From Castanea sativa (Eukaryota > Streptophyta > Magnoliopsida > Fagales > Fagaceae), in contig NC_134014.1 of assembly GCF_040712315.1 (NCBI RefSeq), positions 39,607,634 through 39,671,633 of the forward strand: a stretch of 64,000 nucleotides of DNA, written 5' to 3'. Position numbers and translations under genes: made by a program. Below, one piece after another: positions 33,170-44,343 of the stretch (the first letter of the stretch is position 1; every line of letters begins with the position of its first letter). The notes under the pieces are model-generated. The model had not been told where the DNA came from. It worked only from the letters and a program-made list of their open reading frames with translations, and searched no databases.

Positions 33170-34059
33170 ACAGATCTTTTTCCCAGATACTTGTCTCATC
33201 TACCACTCCCTTAAAGTCTTCAAACAATAGCTGGAAGGCTGAATGCTACTGTTCAGAGGTCATTCTCCATTAATGCGGCTAGGGAGGTAGATGCAGGGCC
33301 TTTAATGCGGTAGTAGCAGCTTTTTCCTCAGATATTTTTCACACGTTCCTACCTCTAAAGGGTGCTTGGATCACACCTTTACCCAACAGATCTTCCAAAA
33401 TTTTGCCTCCAAACTGTTTAGCAAGTCCTAAGGCCTTTGCTGGGCCTGTCCGAGGAGATACTCCTCCTCGGACAACTTCTCGGATCACTATAGTGCGGAC
33501 AGACCTATGGGCCTAGAGACCCTGATTAAACAGATTTGTACCAACTAATCAGGCCCAAAGCCCAAACGTATATCCAAACACTTTTACCCCCCACACACTT
33601 ATATTAAAAATATCCTAACAATATTTTTTAATTCCATTCCACTAATTTCCTTTCTTTTATTTTTCATTACTTAAATACATTCCATTCTATTCAACTCATT
33701 TATAATTTATTCATATCATTCAATTTCATTCATTTATGAACTTCCAAACAACACCTAAGTATCTATAGTATATATGGTAAGTGGTTACACTTTCTTTGTC
33801 CAGAGTGCGTACTGTCTACCCTTTTATTAAAAACTTTTTTTTGTTTGTTGGAGAAGACGTCTCTTTTATCAAAAACTAGTTAGTAACCCATGTAATGCCT
33901 GGTGATTGTTCAACAAAATATATTTTTTTTTTCTATTTTTAAAATTTTGTCTAAATATAAAATTTGATAATTGTGGTAATTATTGATAAGTGTTTATTAT
34001 TATTGTGTATTTATATTGAATTATTTATTCTACCGTTTAAGAAAAAAAATGATGTGAGA
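33170..34059 (-). repeat. Inverted copy of 8987-9873 (flank plus partial Tat-like LTR)
   Basis: 33170-33595 is the reverse complement of the first 426 bp of the 5' LTR (U3 part, without the TATA-like box). 33596-33600 is CACTT, the complement of the AAGTG target site. The rest matches the left flank of the element. It retains the 5' LTR's GGAGGA repeat, so it derives from the 5' side. Breakpoints share short words with neighbours (GTGAGA with the kinase segment). Confidence 0.92.
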
Positions 34060-34695
34060 TGAATCCTAAAATTTCAGACTTTGGCATGGCTAGAACTTTC
34101 GGAGGAGATCAATCAGAAGGAAACACAAATCGAGTGGTTGGAACTTAGTAAGTAAAAAATTCACATGCTCTTTATGTAAATCTACTTCATTTCCTAATCA
34201 ATATTTTCACTTTAAACTAGTGATGATGCCTTGCAGTGGTTACATGGCACCAGAATATGCTTTTGATGGGCAATTCTCAACCAAATCTGATGTCTTTAGC
34301 TTTGGGATTTTATTGTTGGAGATCATTAGCGGGAAGAAAAGTAGAGGGTTTTACGATCCAAACCACAGCCATAATCTTATTGGAATTGTAAGTTTCAAAC
34401 AGTTGGATTTCTTATCCAGATAAGTTGGATTGATGAATGACAAATAGTGTTTTCCTATTTTCAGGCATGGATACTTTGGAATGAGGGAAGGCCTTTAGAT
34501 TTGATTGATGAATGTTTAGGAGAAACATACACATTGTCGGAAGTGCTCCGTTGTATCCATCTTAGCCCCCTATGCGTGCAACGGCGTCCGGAGGATAGGC
34601 CAAGCATGTCATCTGTGGTTGTGGTTTTAGGCGGTGAGTGTGCATTGCCTCGGCCCAAAAACCTGGTTTCTTCTTGGAAAAAGATTCAAATCTAG
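34060..34695 (+). pseudogene. Receptor kinase 3' fragment, copy B
   Basis: Partial exon 5 (34060-34147), exon 6 (34237-34387) and exon 7 (34465-34695) of the same kinase as at 29092-32965. Here exon 5 keeps the intact GTGGTTGG and a proper GT donor (TTA then GTAAGT), unlike copy A. Exon 7 shares the C-terminal frame loss (CCCAAAAACC against TCAAAAAACC in copy A, both one base short of the family frame). There is no start, lectin or ATP-binding part, so this is a fragment. Confidence 0.85.
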
Positions 34696-35689
34696 CACAT
34701 GGTTTCTCAAGTAAGCACGAATTGCCTTCAACCAATGAAATAACAATTACGGTATTGGAGGCTCGTTAAGAATATTTTACTAATGCATTACTACTGTAAC
34801 TATACAAAGTTGTCGATACAAAATGAATCATCAATATAATTTGTAAATTGTATACCTACAGTTGAGTAAGTCATGTCAATTCTATTGCAATTATTGAACA
34901 ACAATGCTACCAAGGATTTAATCCTTGGAGCTTGCTTTGATTGGATGTATGACCAAAAAGTGAATTGAAGCTGGAGCGAGGGGAAATGAAATTAACAAAC
35001 CTCTTTTTATTTTTTGAACAATCAACGTCTTTTTTGTTCTTTGTCAAAAATAAATTTCATGTTTTTATTTTTTGAAAAACTAATACCTGTGTCATTCTTT
35101 GTCAAAAATGTACTTCATGTTTACCTTGACGCACTGTATTTTCTTGTATGTCATCCCGCCAGTTGATCGCATCACTCTTTTAACTTAGATACAAGTGTTG
35201 TTTTTCCTTCATCAATGGTCTTCCTATAAGTGTTAGATAAATCCATGAAAAATTTATTTGTATTTGTTGGTTTTTAATTGTATTGTAAATTGTGGTAATG
35301 AGGGCTGAAGTTGAAGCATATGTTTATTGTGCAAAACTAAAGACCTCAATTGAGCGAAAGCTGGCTGAAAATTTCGATAGAGCCTCATTAGACACTCATC
35401 AACCAAGACCCTATTATGGAAATTCCAAAATTTGTTTCCATAGCAGTTGGTGCAGCCACCTCAAGCATAAACTCTACATGTATGAAACCCTATTTACAAC
35501 CTAGAAAGTACGGGTGTAGCTCTAGGGCTGTTGCACCCGCACTTGACGAGCACCGATGTGGCATGCAATATCAGAATAAAGGCAGCAACAAGCAACAAGA
35601 GTAGCAGAGTTTCAATGAGCTGTCCAGAAATGTAGAAGGACCTGGAGAATTTCCTAAGGACTAAAATGACAGTAGCTTCTGTTTGTACA

Positions 35690-35884
35690 ATGTATATATG
35701 ACTTGTAGTTTAGTAGAATGTTAAGCGTGGCACATGAGTTGATTAGTTATAGCTGTGGATAGATACGTGTGTAGGTGGTTATTTTTCTGTTTCTTCTATT
35801 AGCTCTGTACCTAGTGTAAATAAACACATGGTAATTCTTTTCTAAATTAATCAGTTCTGGAAGTTTCATTTCATCATAGCTCTG
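35690..35884 (+). repeat. 3' part of a Copia LTR
   Basis: The stretch before the primer site at 35888 has the position and composition of an LTR R-U5 region (GTGTAAATAAACACATGG near 35815). The LTR start could not be fixed, since only the inverted arm A offers a comparison and both copies share the same upstream DNA. Confidence 0.45.
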
Positions 35885-35886
35885 AT

Positions 35887-35900
35887 ATGGTATTAGAGCA
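35887..35900 (+). promoter_or_regulatory. Copia primer binding site
   Basis: TGGTATTAGAGC follows the LTR end, a tRNA-iMet-type primer site with one change (ATTAG for ATCAG). Copy A at 27.9 kb lacks exactly this part. Confidence 0.8.
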
Positions 35901-36021
35901 AAAGCTCTAGATTTTTCCCAATTCTTCAATCTAGGGTTCTTTCAGTTTATCAAGATTTTTGTTTCATTCTTTAATCTTCTCTCAATTTTTTTTTTCTTTA
36001 AAGAAATTTCTTCTTTCAACA

Positions 36022-37800
36022 ATGGCTTCAGCTGACACAACTCCTCCTACTACTACAGCTGAAACTGTTACTTCGTCACAAGATTCACCAATGAATGATC
36101 CTCTGTTTTCGCACCATGGAGAAAGCACCAGTCTCGATTTGTTAGAAAAGCATTGGTTACAAAGAACGAGTTGGGATTCATTGATGGCACTCTAACTTCG
36201 TCATCACAATTGGTGTTAACTCACTCAGCCACTTAAGCTTGGAGCAGGTATAATAATATGGTTGCCACATGGCTAACCAATTCAGTGTCTCCCAAAATTC
36301 AAGCCAACATTGTGTATGCTCTGGAAATCTGGAATGATTTGAGAGATAGGTTTTCCCAAAAGAATGGCCCAAGAATCTTCAACTTGTAGAAACAGACAGC
36401 AGAATTGCATCAAGGTGAAGTTTCTATTACTGATTTCTTCACTCAACTCAAAGTATTTTGGGATCAATTGCAAAGTTATAGCCTTTTCCCTTCATTTACT
36501 TGTGGAAAATGTGTTTGCAATGTCAGTAAAAGGCTGACTGAGTTACAAGCTAGAGAATCAGTAATGAAGTTTATCAGACCGTGTGCCTTACCGATCTATC
36601 CAACGACCAATTGGTGAAGGATGAAGGGGCACAAATATTTTATAGCATTTGATCGCAGACCAAGCCCATTGGTATTAGAGTGAATTGTGAAAGTCCCTCA
36701 CAATCCCTCCCTCACAATGTGGCTCCAACGACTCGAACCTATGACCGGGCTCTGATACCACTTGTCGAACCGTGTGCCTTACCGATCCATCCAATGACCA
36801 ATTGGTGAAGGATGAGGGGGCACAAATCTTTTATAGCATTCGATCGCAGACCAAGCCCATTTGTATTGGAGTGAATTGTGAAAATCCCTTAAAAAGTTCT
36901 TGATGGGTGTGAATGATTCTTTGTCCCAAGTCATAACACAAGTGCTCCTAATGGACCCTCTAACCTCTCTTAACAAGGTATATGCCTTGTTGATTCAGGA
37001 AGAAGTACAAATAATTTGTGACTGTTGGTGCCAATCGTCGTGTTGAATCCACTACTCTTGCTGCAAAAGGTCAAAACTTTACCACTATGGGAAGCTGGGA
37101 CATGCCATTGATAAATGCTATAAATTGCATGGGTTTGCACCAGGTTTTAAGTTTAAGAACAAGCCTTCAATGGCACATCAGGTGTCCTCAAGTCAAGCTT
37201 AAGAATCATTGCCAATGGCTTTTCTTTTTCATAATCGTCCAAGTCTTACTCATGACCAATATCAGCAATTGTTAACCTTGATCAATGGTTCAAGTTCACC
37301 GTTGACATCAACACCCTAAGTGATAGAAGTTCCAATGACAAGTATTGATTTTTCTCAAAGTGTCTTTTTTGCACAAGTGGTTAACAAAAGGGCCTGTGGT
37401 AGAAACACTTGGGTGTTGGATACTAGTGCTACTGATCACTTTTTTTGTTCAGTGCATTTGTTAACCACAATAACTACTACTACACAGTCTTTGGTCCAAT
37501 TGCCTAATGGGGAATTTGCACAAGTAACACATATAGAAGCTTTTGTTTTATTTTTTTTCTCTTGTTCTCACAAATGTCCTTTGTATCCCATTTTTTACCT
37601 TCGATCTTCTATCTATTAGTACAATTACTCAATCTCAGCCATATTGTCTTGTTTTTCTTTCCACATATTGTTTCATTTAAGACCTTTTCTCTTGGAAAAT
37701 GATTGGAGTGGGGCAAGTAGCTGATGGATTGTACCTGTTGCAGTGTGAGAGTCTTCCACATACTCCTAGTTCATCCCTTGCTGATTACTTGGTTGCTTTA
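36022..37800 (+). pseudogene. Copia gag and protease fragment
   Basis: The gag start at 36022 (MASADTTPP) runs with frameshifts and stops through ATWLTNSVSPKIQANIVYAL, NDLRDRFSQKNGPRIFNL, SITDFFTQLKVFWDQLQSY and a knuckle-like region (HAIDKCYKLHGF near 37110). It continues to the protease box WVLDTSATDHF near 37412 and a pre-integrase stretch (MIGVGQVADGLYLLQ near 37700). It stops at about 37800; no integrase core or RT is present. The TRIM at 36572-36893 interrupts the gag codons for MKF and LMGV. Confidence 0.8.
36567..36898 (-). mobile_element. TRIM (terminal-repeat retrotransposon in miniature)
   Basis: Two 131-bp direct repeats (36572-36702 and 36763-36893) flank 60 bp. The inner copies end TGTCGAACC and CCCTCACA, i.e. 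TG...CA on the minus strand. Between them the reverse strand has TGGTATCAGAGC (36749-36760) after the LTR and a purine tract (TGTGAGGGAGGGATTG) before the other LTR. AAGTT flanks both sides (36567-36571 and 36894-36898). Removing it restores the Copia gag reading across the site. It encodes nothing and would need enzymes in trans. Confidence 0.92.
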
Positions 37801-37979
37801 AATAAAGCATTGTAAATAAAGACATAAACTGTGAAAAAAAACATATGTTAGACTATCTAAAAGATTGTGTGGCTGTAGCTTAGCTTCCTCCTTTTGAGCC
37901 CACTGATCTCCCCCTTTCAATATGCACTCCCCTTTACTCTATGCCATAGTCATAGTATTCATAGTAAGTGTTCTTCCCC

Positions 37980-39170
37980 TTTTTGGCACGAATAGTTAAA
38001 GGCTCTCCTTGAGCTTGCGCTGAATCTTATCCAATTGTGTATCAATGGTGGTCAAGCGAAGTTGAACATGATTGTTGTGAGAGTACATGACATTTCCAAG
38101 TCCAGGAAAGTGATCATGTAACCCTTCTATCAAAGTTATCAACATATCTGAATGAGGGATAGACGGTCCTGACTGAGTGCTAGATGAGTAAGGCTCAGGA
38201 GTGTGAGGAGAAGTTGTCTTGAGAAGTTTGGAGACATTAGGAGCAGCTGAGCTCTTCCCAATAGGAGAGGCGTGATGGAAGGATTCGCTCTTTAAAGGCT
38301 TAGAAGGACTTTTCTTTACACTTTCAGCAGATAAGTGACCCTTGCTACTTTAGAGAGAATGCAATGAAATTGGTCTTTGACGAGGCAAGATCGTTCCATC
38401 TTTCGGAGGATGGATGCCGTTAAGAGTCATGATCTTCATAATAAGGCTGCAAAAAGGTAGACATGTTCTTGCAGCTAAGTTCCTCGTAGTTTTTCCCATA
38501 GTCTAAAATATGTGTGCACAAATATCTATTTGAGCTCTATTAATCAAATCACATAGGAATTTTGCTCTTCCAAGGTTAATAAAACTTGTGTTGGACAAAG
38601 GGTACAAGTTGGAGTGCATAATCAAGGTGAGAGTCTTCATTTCTAGCTCGAATCTCGAAGTACCAATGGAGGTGCCTGTGGAGAAGACTTCATGATGCAC
38701 TCCTAAAGTTTCAAGGATCTCAACAACGGGTGCTAATCTGTCATCATATGGGGAAGTGTCTACATTTTCCGGACGATTGATGAGAAGGATCTTTGCTAGA
38801 TAGTTTGTAGTGATGACAAAATCCTTTCCTCAAACCAAACACTTCAGTTCTACTCTAGTGAACCATGCATTGAAGTAGAATTTTTTGACTAACTCTTTAA
38901 TGGGATCTTCAAAGCTACCAAACAAGCTTGCCCAATCTTTGCCCACAAAGATTTTAGGGATGAAGGTTAATCCCAATGTGTCAAACCTCACAATCTTTTC
39001 CACCACAGTAGGAGCATTCTTGAAATTGTTGTTAAAAGATTGAGAGTCCAAAAGAGTTTTAAATCTCTTGTTGTCAAAGTTTCTCGTTGATTGACATGTC
39101 CTCTTTGATATTGGAGATGATGTGAGATCAATCAAGGGTTCCTTACCGCATGAAGATCTATAGGACATCT
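37980..39170 (-). pseudogene. Env-like / plant transposon-type ORF of the outer Copia element
   Basis: On the minus strand a frame begins MSYRSSCGKEPLIDLTSSP after TTTTGCAG (a possible acceptor). It continues GLTFIPKIFVGKDWASLFGS, ELEMKTLTLIMHSNLYPLSN and a Ser/Pro-rich tail to about 37990, with stops near 38830 and 38503. This is the layout of the third ORF of SIRE-type Copia elements, called env-like or plant transposon protein; its function is unproven. It is followed by the polypurine tract, as expected. Confidence 0.6.
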
Positions 39171-39582
39171 GCAAAATAGTCACACAAACAAACAAACCAT
39201 ACACACAAATGGTAACAAACTTAATTAGATACAAGTTAGTCCATAAACAAGAAAAAATAAGAAAAATGTCCTAAAATGGAAATAGACAAGCAAAACATAA
39301 ACATAGGAACATGTTATAAATGCTAAAAGGTCTAAAAGACTTAACTAGCATAAGTGAATGCAAAACATGTCAAGTGTTAAAGTGTGTGCATCAAGGGTGC
39401 ATCTAGTGTGCATATGAGATGCATGATTAATGCATAAACAAGCACTCGTGGGGCAAAGTGTGTAAAACACACAAACAAAGATCAAAACATAATAAACATG
39501 CATAATCATAATAATCCTCAAAAATTGGTACTCATTGGAGTCCAAAAGAATGAAAAAAAAAATACCATATAGGCATTTTATC

Positions 39583-40621
39583 TGAAAGCTCAAATTTGCA
39601 CTAAAACACAAGAGCTTGTTCTGGCCCCCAATTAAAAATTACGGCTAGCTAGATTTTACTCTAACTTATACTAAGTGTGGAACAAGAGTAAATAAGCGCA
39701 AAGAACCGTTATCACTACCCTAATCAAATGAAAGCTTAAAGAGTAGAGAAGAGAGATGTAAACACAAGATAACACCAAGACGTGTTATCGAAGAGAAAAC
39801 CGAAGAATGCGCAAAACCTCTCTGCAACCCTTCAAGTAAAAATTGATCCGCTAGAGAATAAAGTTGGAGTACACGAATAATAAAAGAGCTTTCAAGCCTA
39901 GTCTACCCCATGTACTTGAGCCCTCCAAGCTCCTACTACCAATTGACTTCTCGGAGCCTTATCTTCTCTACCTTTCCAGATCCCGCAATTCAGCTCGATT
40001 GCATCCATCAATGAATGGCTCCTTCCAATGCTTCCTAGTGGCACCGAAATCTCACTTTACACTCAGAATGGGTGTGGTAAGTGTTTGGGCTAGCAACCTC
40101 TCAAAGATATAGAGATGGAGAGGTAGGAGTTAAGGAAAACCACAAGGAAATGTGTAGATGATTTTGGGTATAACAATCTCTAACTCTCAAGCGTATTGTC
40201 TAGGGTTTTCTCTATGAAAAAACACTCCTTACAATTTGTGGGTAATAAGGGTATATATAGTGTGAATAAAGACATGGTAAAACAAAACATAACTTTTTGT
40301 CAAACAGAAACTTTCACGAGTCCTTTGCGGGTTGGCCTTACCCACGAGACACTTGCAAAAAATACAACTTGGCACGACTCTTCATCTTCCAGTCATGTGT
40401 TCACGTGGCTTTTTTTGCAGGTAAGCTTCTACCGAGACAGTCGCGAGCCAGTTGCGAAATCCACTTGATCATTCTTTAAAGCTTGAGTCTTCACCGATCT
40501 CTCACACTCATCCCTTACAATTAATCTCACATACATACAAGGAAAATGATTGAAGAAATTACAATCAAATTTGGCACAGAATTAAAACAAACACAACATA
40601 GTTGGAAATCACAACTTTACA
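39583..40621 (-). mobile_element. Solo LTR of the outer Copia family
   Basis: 1039 bp starting TGAAAGC and ending TTTACA on the plus strand, flanked on both sides by TTATC (39578-39582 and 40622-40626). It matches the outer element's 5' LTR over its whole length. TSD on both sides with no internal DNA means LTR-LTR recombination. TATA-like TATATATAG at about 40253-40261 (read on the minus strand). Words such as CACGAG, TCGCGAG and TTGCGAA cluster at 40313-40460. Confidence 0.9.
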
Positions 40622-40626
40622 TTATC

Positions 40627-42332
40627 AAACACTTAGAGTACACACACTACACTTATATATTAAACAATGCATGAACACGTGAAAAACTTGTCTAAATAAG
40701 TCTTAAAATGCCACTAGGGGCCAACAAAAACACAACCAAACACAATGGGACACAGCCTAATCAAGAAAAAATCAAAAAGATTTGACAAAAATAAAATTTT
40801 CCCAACCCTATTTAAAATAACACCAACCCTTGAATTTGAAGAATCTAAGACTTAATCTAAGGATTCAAAAGATAAAAGTTGTTAAAACATTCCTTAGAGA
40901 AGGCTTAGAGATGAAATCTAAGGAGTTTTGGTTGAGATTTGAGTGAAAATGGTGTTTTGGGTTGAGAGAGGCACGAAGAATGCAAAAATAAACTTTTGAA
41001 AAACTGCCACTTTGTGCCCCTTCAAAAACTAAAAATCCACTCATTTTACGAGATAGCTACTCGTGAAGTACTTGCAAGTTTCTCGCGAAATGCCTCAAAT
41101 GCACAAGGTAAGTTTCACGAGAAGCTATTTCTTGTGAAGAACTCGTGAGGGAGTCGCGAAACTCTCTATGTAAAATTTTGTAAGAAATGAAAATTTGCTT
41201 CCTCATTTTTGCGACTAAGGTGCGAGATACCTTACTTGCGACATACTCGCGAATGTGCTTTAGGAGGAGTTTTTCAACAAAACAAATTTGGCTTTTTGGA
41301 AAAACTTTCAAAACACACGTAATACACAAAAATACTTTAAAAAAAAAATAAAACACTCAAAAATATGTTTGGGTTTGATCATTAGGTAATTGAGAATACA
41401 CATATCACATTTGAACACATACAATCGCACAAATGAAATAGGCATTCATTGAACATTAGACTTGTGTGTTGTGTGTGTGAATCAAGTATGAACTAGTCCA
41501 TAGTATAGTATGAAGCTTCAATATCAATTCAATCAAGTCATACACAACTAGCACGAACTCAAGTGACCTATCTCACTAGTAAAAATGAACATATATAACC
41601 CCCACCAAAGTGTTTACATTGATTGAAAACTATTCATTTGGCTTCCATTTTTCGTACTTTTTTATCAATACAACTCAATTCTTTGAGTAGTGATACCATG
41701 AAATTTTTTATATTTCTTTGTGGAATAAGCCTTTGGCTTTGGCATCATACATGTTGAATACATTCTGCTCCGCCTTGTCATGATCAACTAGTTTTTGAAG
41801 TAAGGCTTTTTCAGCTCTTTCTCTTTTTAGAAATTGACATTTGTAGAGCTTTTTGACATAAAAATAAATGTGAGGAGATATATAGGTACAAGTCTACGCA
41901 TGTATCAAGATCAAACAAAACTATTGACCAATCATTCATGATGAGCTTGAAGATCTATCCACAATAATCATACATAGGTTTCTAGATTTCACTCACACTT
42001 AAAAATGTGCATACATAACAAGTTAAGCTCGTAAATGCACTACGCCATTAGTACGGAGGTACTAGGTCAAACTCAACATGTGATATACACAACACAAGCA
42101 ATCAAACTTTTTGAGATTTTTACTTTATATGGATTTTTGAATTTTTTTTTTTTTTAACACTAAAAAACAAAGCAATAAAGTAAAATCAACAAAACAAGGC
42201 AAACAAACCAAATACCTATAAAAGAAACATACTAGGAGGGAAGCAATGACTTTAGAAGAATGCATATGCCATGATGCATGAAACTATGACCCTAATACAT
42301 TGGAAGTATTAATGCATAGGCATAGTGTGAGA
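40627..42332 (-). other. Non-coding spacer between gag and env-like ORF (outer Copia)
   Basis: No recognisable coding sequence. At 41045-41260 self-complementary words of the type CTCGCGA, ACTCGTGA and TTGCGACAT recur. On the minus strand a TATA-like ATTTTAAATAGG follows about 200 bp later (near 40808-40820). I infer an internal promoter region for the env-like ORF. Confidence 0.5.
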
Positions 42333-44244
42333 TCATACATAAGTACCCTTCTTCACCCACGCCGTACGAGTGTTTTGGTTGAGGTCCTTAAAAGGAGGAG
42401 TACAACTGACATAACTCTCAAACTTCGGGGTGAAGCTAGCTAGGCATGATGAATTTTTCTTCAACATCTCCATAACGTCTCTGATGGGTTGACCCTCATT
42501 TTCTCCTTTAGCTTGATTTTCCCTTGGCATTCTTCTAGAGTTTCCTTGATCACGCAGAGAATCAGCCCTCTTGAATGCTTGAAGCTTAAAGCAATTTGGT
42601 CTTGTGTGTCCTCAAACTCCACAATGATGATAGAAATGCTTCACTTGAGGTCCCCTTTGATTCTTAGACAATGACTTCCCTTTTGCCTTTGGTTTTGGAC
42701 CAATGTCTTTCTTCTCAACAGTAGGGATCTCAACCTTGGGCTTCTCTACGTTCTTTGCCAACATAAATTTCATCTCTTTTTTGGGTTCGCTACTTAAGCT
42801 TCCTTCACTGGTGTAGCCCAATCTGGTCTTGTCCGAGGAAGGCTTTTAAGATAAGAGCACGCTGTTAAGTTTCTTGGTTATGATGCGTTCCACTTTGACA
42901 TTTGTTTGAATTACTTCGAGTTCAAGAAACTTAATTTTGGATTAGGCATTCAGCAACTCTTCCTTCAGCTCTTCAACTTCACACTTGGCATCCTTAAGTT
43001 GAACAAGAGTAGATTTGTGCTCTTCTTCAATTTTCTTCATCTTCTTAACAACACTCTTGGCAACCTTAACATATTTGCCATAATCTTCAAGCAATGCATC
43101 GTACACTTGTTGAAGATTCTTCTCACCCTCATTGAGGTACACATTCTCATCATCCGAAACTTCAAATTCTTTGCCTTCGGAGTGTACACCAAGTTTATCA
43201 ACCAAATTGCTCAAGTCATCTTTAGAATCAACCGTGGTAATCGTCATAAATGCTGAATAGTTTCCATCACTATCACATTCTCCTTCTGCATCAAAATTTG
43301 AGTTTTCCAAGTCACTAAGGGTAGTTGTTAGCACTTTAACATTTCCTCTCAAATAGTTTGGACATTCTTTCTTTAGATGCCTATGGCCATTGCATTCATA
43401 GCACACGATTTCTTGGGTTGATGATGAATCTTTCCCATCCTTCTTCTTGAAGTCTCTTTTGTCATTTTTGGAGGATGAGAATTTTCCTTTGCCAAACAAC
43501 TTCCCATTGCTCTTCATCTTGAGAAACTTCAGAAGTTCTTTGCAAGATATGCCACCTCTTTTTCAACATCATCTTCATCGGAGGAATCACTAGTTTTCTC
43601 ATTTATGGTTTTGAGAGCAAGTGATTTGCTAGACTTGTGAAAGAGTAGTCTGAGCTCATAAGTTTGAAGAGAGCCAACAAGCTCTTAAATCTTGATCTCA
43701 TCTAAATCTTTGCTCTCCTCAATGGCGGTGGCCTTAGCCCAGAAACTTTCGGGTTAAGAATTTCAAGATTTTCCTCACCACTTTGGTGTCTTCAATCTTC
43801 TCTCTAAGATTGAGCTTGGCAATAACAATCTCATTGAGTCTCCCATAGAATGAATCAAATGACTCATCATCACTATCTTCACTTCCTCAAATCGAGTAGT
43901 GAGCATTTGAAGCTTAGTGTCCTTGACCTTCTTAGTCCCCTCTTAGGTTGCCTCAAGAATGGTTTATGCCTCTTTGGCAATCTTCACATGAGATATCCTG
44001 TAGAATTCATCAGTAGAAACATCACAAAAAATAGCGTTAATATCTTTGCTATTGGCATTTGCCAAAGCAAGTGCAGCCTTATCCCATTCACCCTTGGCTG
44101 TTGTAGGTCTCACCCAACCATTCTCAACAGAATCCCAAATGGTCTTATCAATAGCACATAGAAAAGCAAGCAAACATACTTTCCAAAATGCATAATTACT
44201 CCCATCAAAGTAAGGAGGAGCGTTGAGAGATTAAGATCTATCCA
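42333..44244 (-). pseudogene. Gag of the outer Copia element
   Basis: From 44244 the minus strand reads an N-terminal gag (FLCAIDKTIWDSVENGWVRP, NAIFCDVSTDEFYRI). After frame breaks the main frame 43517-42942 has the zinc knuckle CYECNGHRHLKKECPNYL, an acidic stretch and a coiled coil (KKMKKIEEEHKSTLVQL). A second knuckle (HHCGV, stop, GHTRPNCFKL) lies near 42620-42580, and the frame ends WVKKGTYV at 42333. Two knuckles separated by a coiled coil are shared with the nested element's gag. Gag would form particles; stops show decay. Confidence 0.8.
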
Positions 44245-44298
44245 TCTCAAACGGGGTCTAGGATCACACAAGGATAATGAAATCCAAAAAGTGTACCC

Positions 44299-44310
44299 GC
44301 TCTAATACCA
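44299..44310 (-). promoter_or_regulatory. Primer binding site of the outer Copia element
   Basis: GCTCTAATACCA on the plus strand is TGGTATTAGAGC on the minus strand, two bases from the LTR edge at 44313. Confidence 0.85.
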
Positions 44311-44312
44311 AT

Positions 44313-44343
44313 TGAAAGCTTAAATTAGTGTGGAACACTAATG
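44313..44343 (-). repeat. Outer Copia 5' LTR, inner piece
   Basis: The first 31 bp (plus-strand coordinates) of the LTR, from TGAAAGC. The remainder continues at 51298 beyond the nested element, aligning with the solo LTR at 39583-39613. Confidence 0.85.

Larger units (their letters stand above)
34054..35884 (+). repeat. Arm B of the inverted repeat
   Basis: Matches the reverse complement of 27898-29732. It begins inside kinase exon 5 and runs through the kinase 3' flank to the Copia LTR end. The two arms face each other around the receptor kinase 5' region. Confidence 0.92.

Noticed and set aside
36572..36893. Simple tandem duplication of 131 bp in Copia gag
   Set aside because: A primer site, a purine tract, TG...CA inner ends and a 5-bp target duplication identify a TRIM instead.
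26074..37800. One large Gypsy or Copia element spanning 26-37.8 kb
   Set aside because: The Gypsy LTR/gag and the Copia pieces have different primer sites and proteins, and the receptor kinase lies between them. These are separate fragments.
39583..44313. 39583-40621 as the 3' LTR of the minus-strand outer element
   Set aside because: TTATC flanks it on both sides, and env-like DNA continues on its left, so it is a solo LTR inserted in the element.
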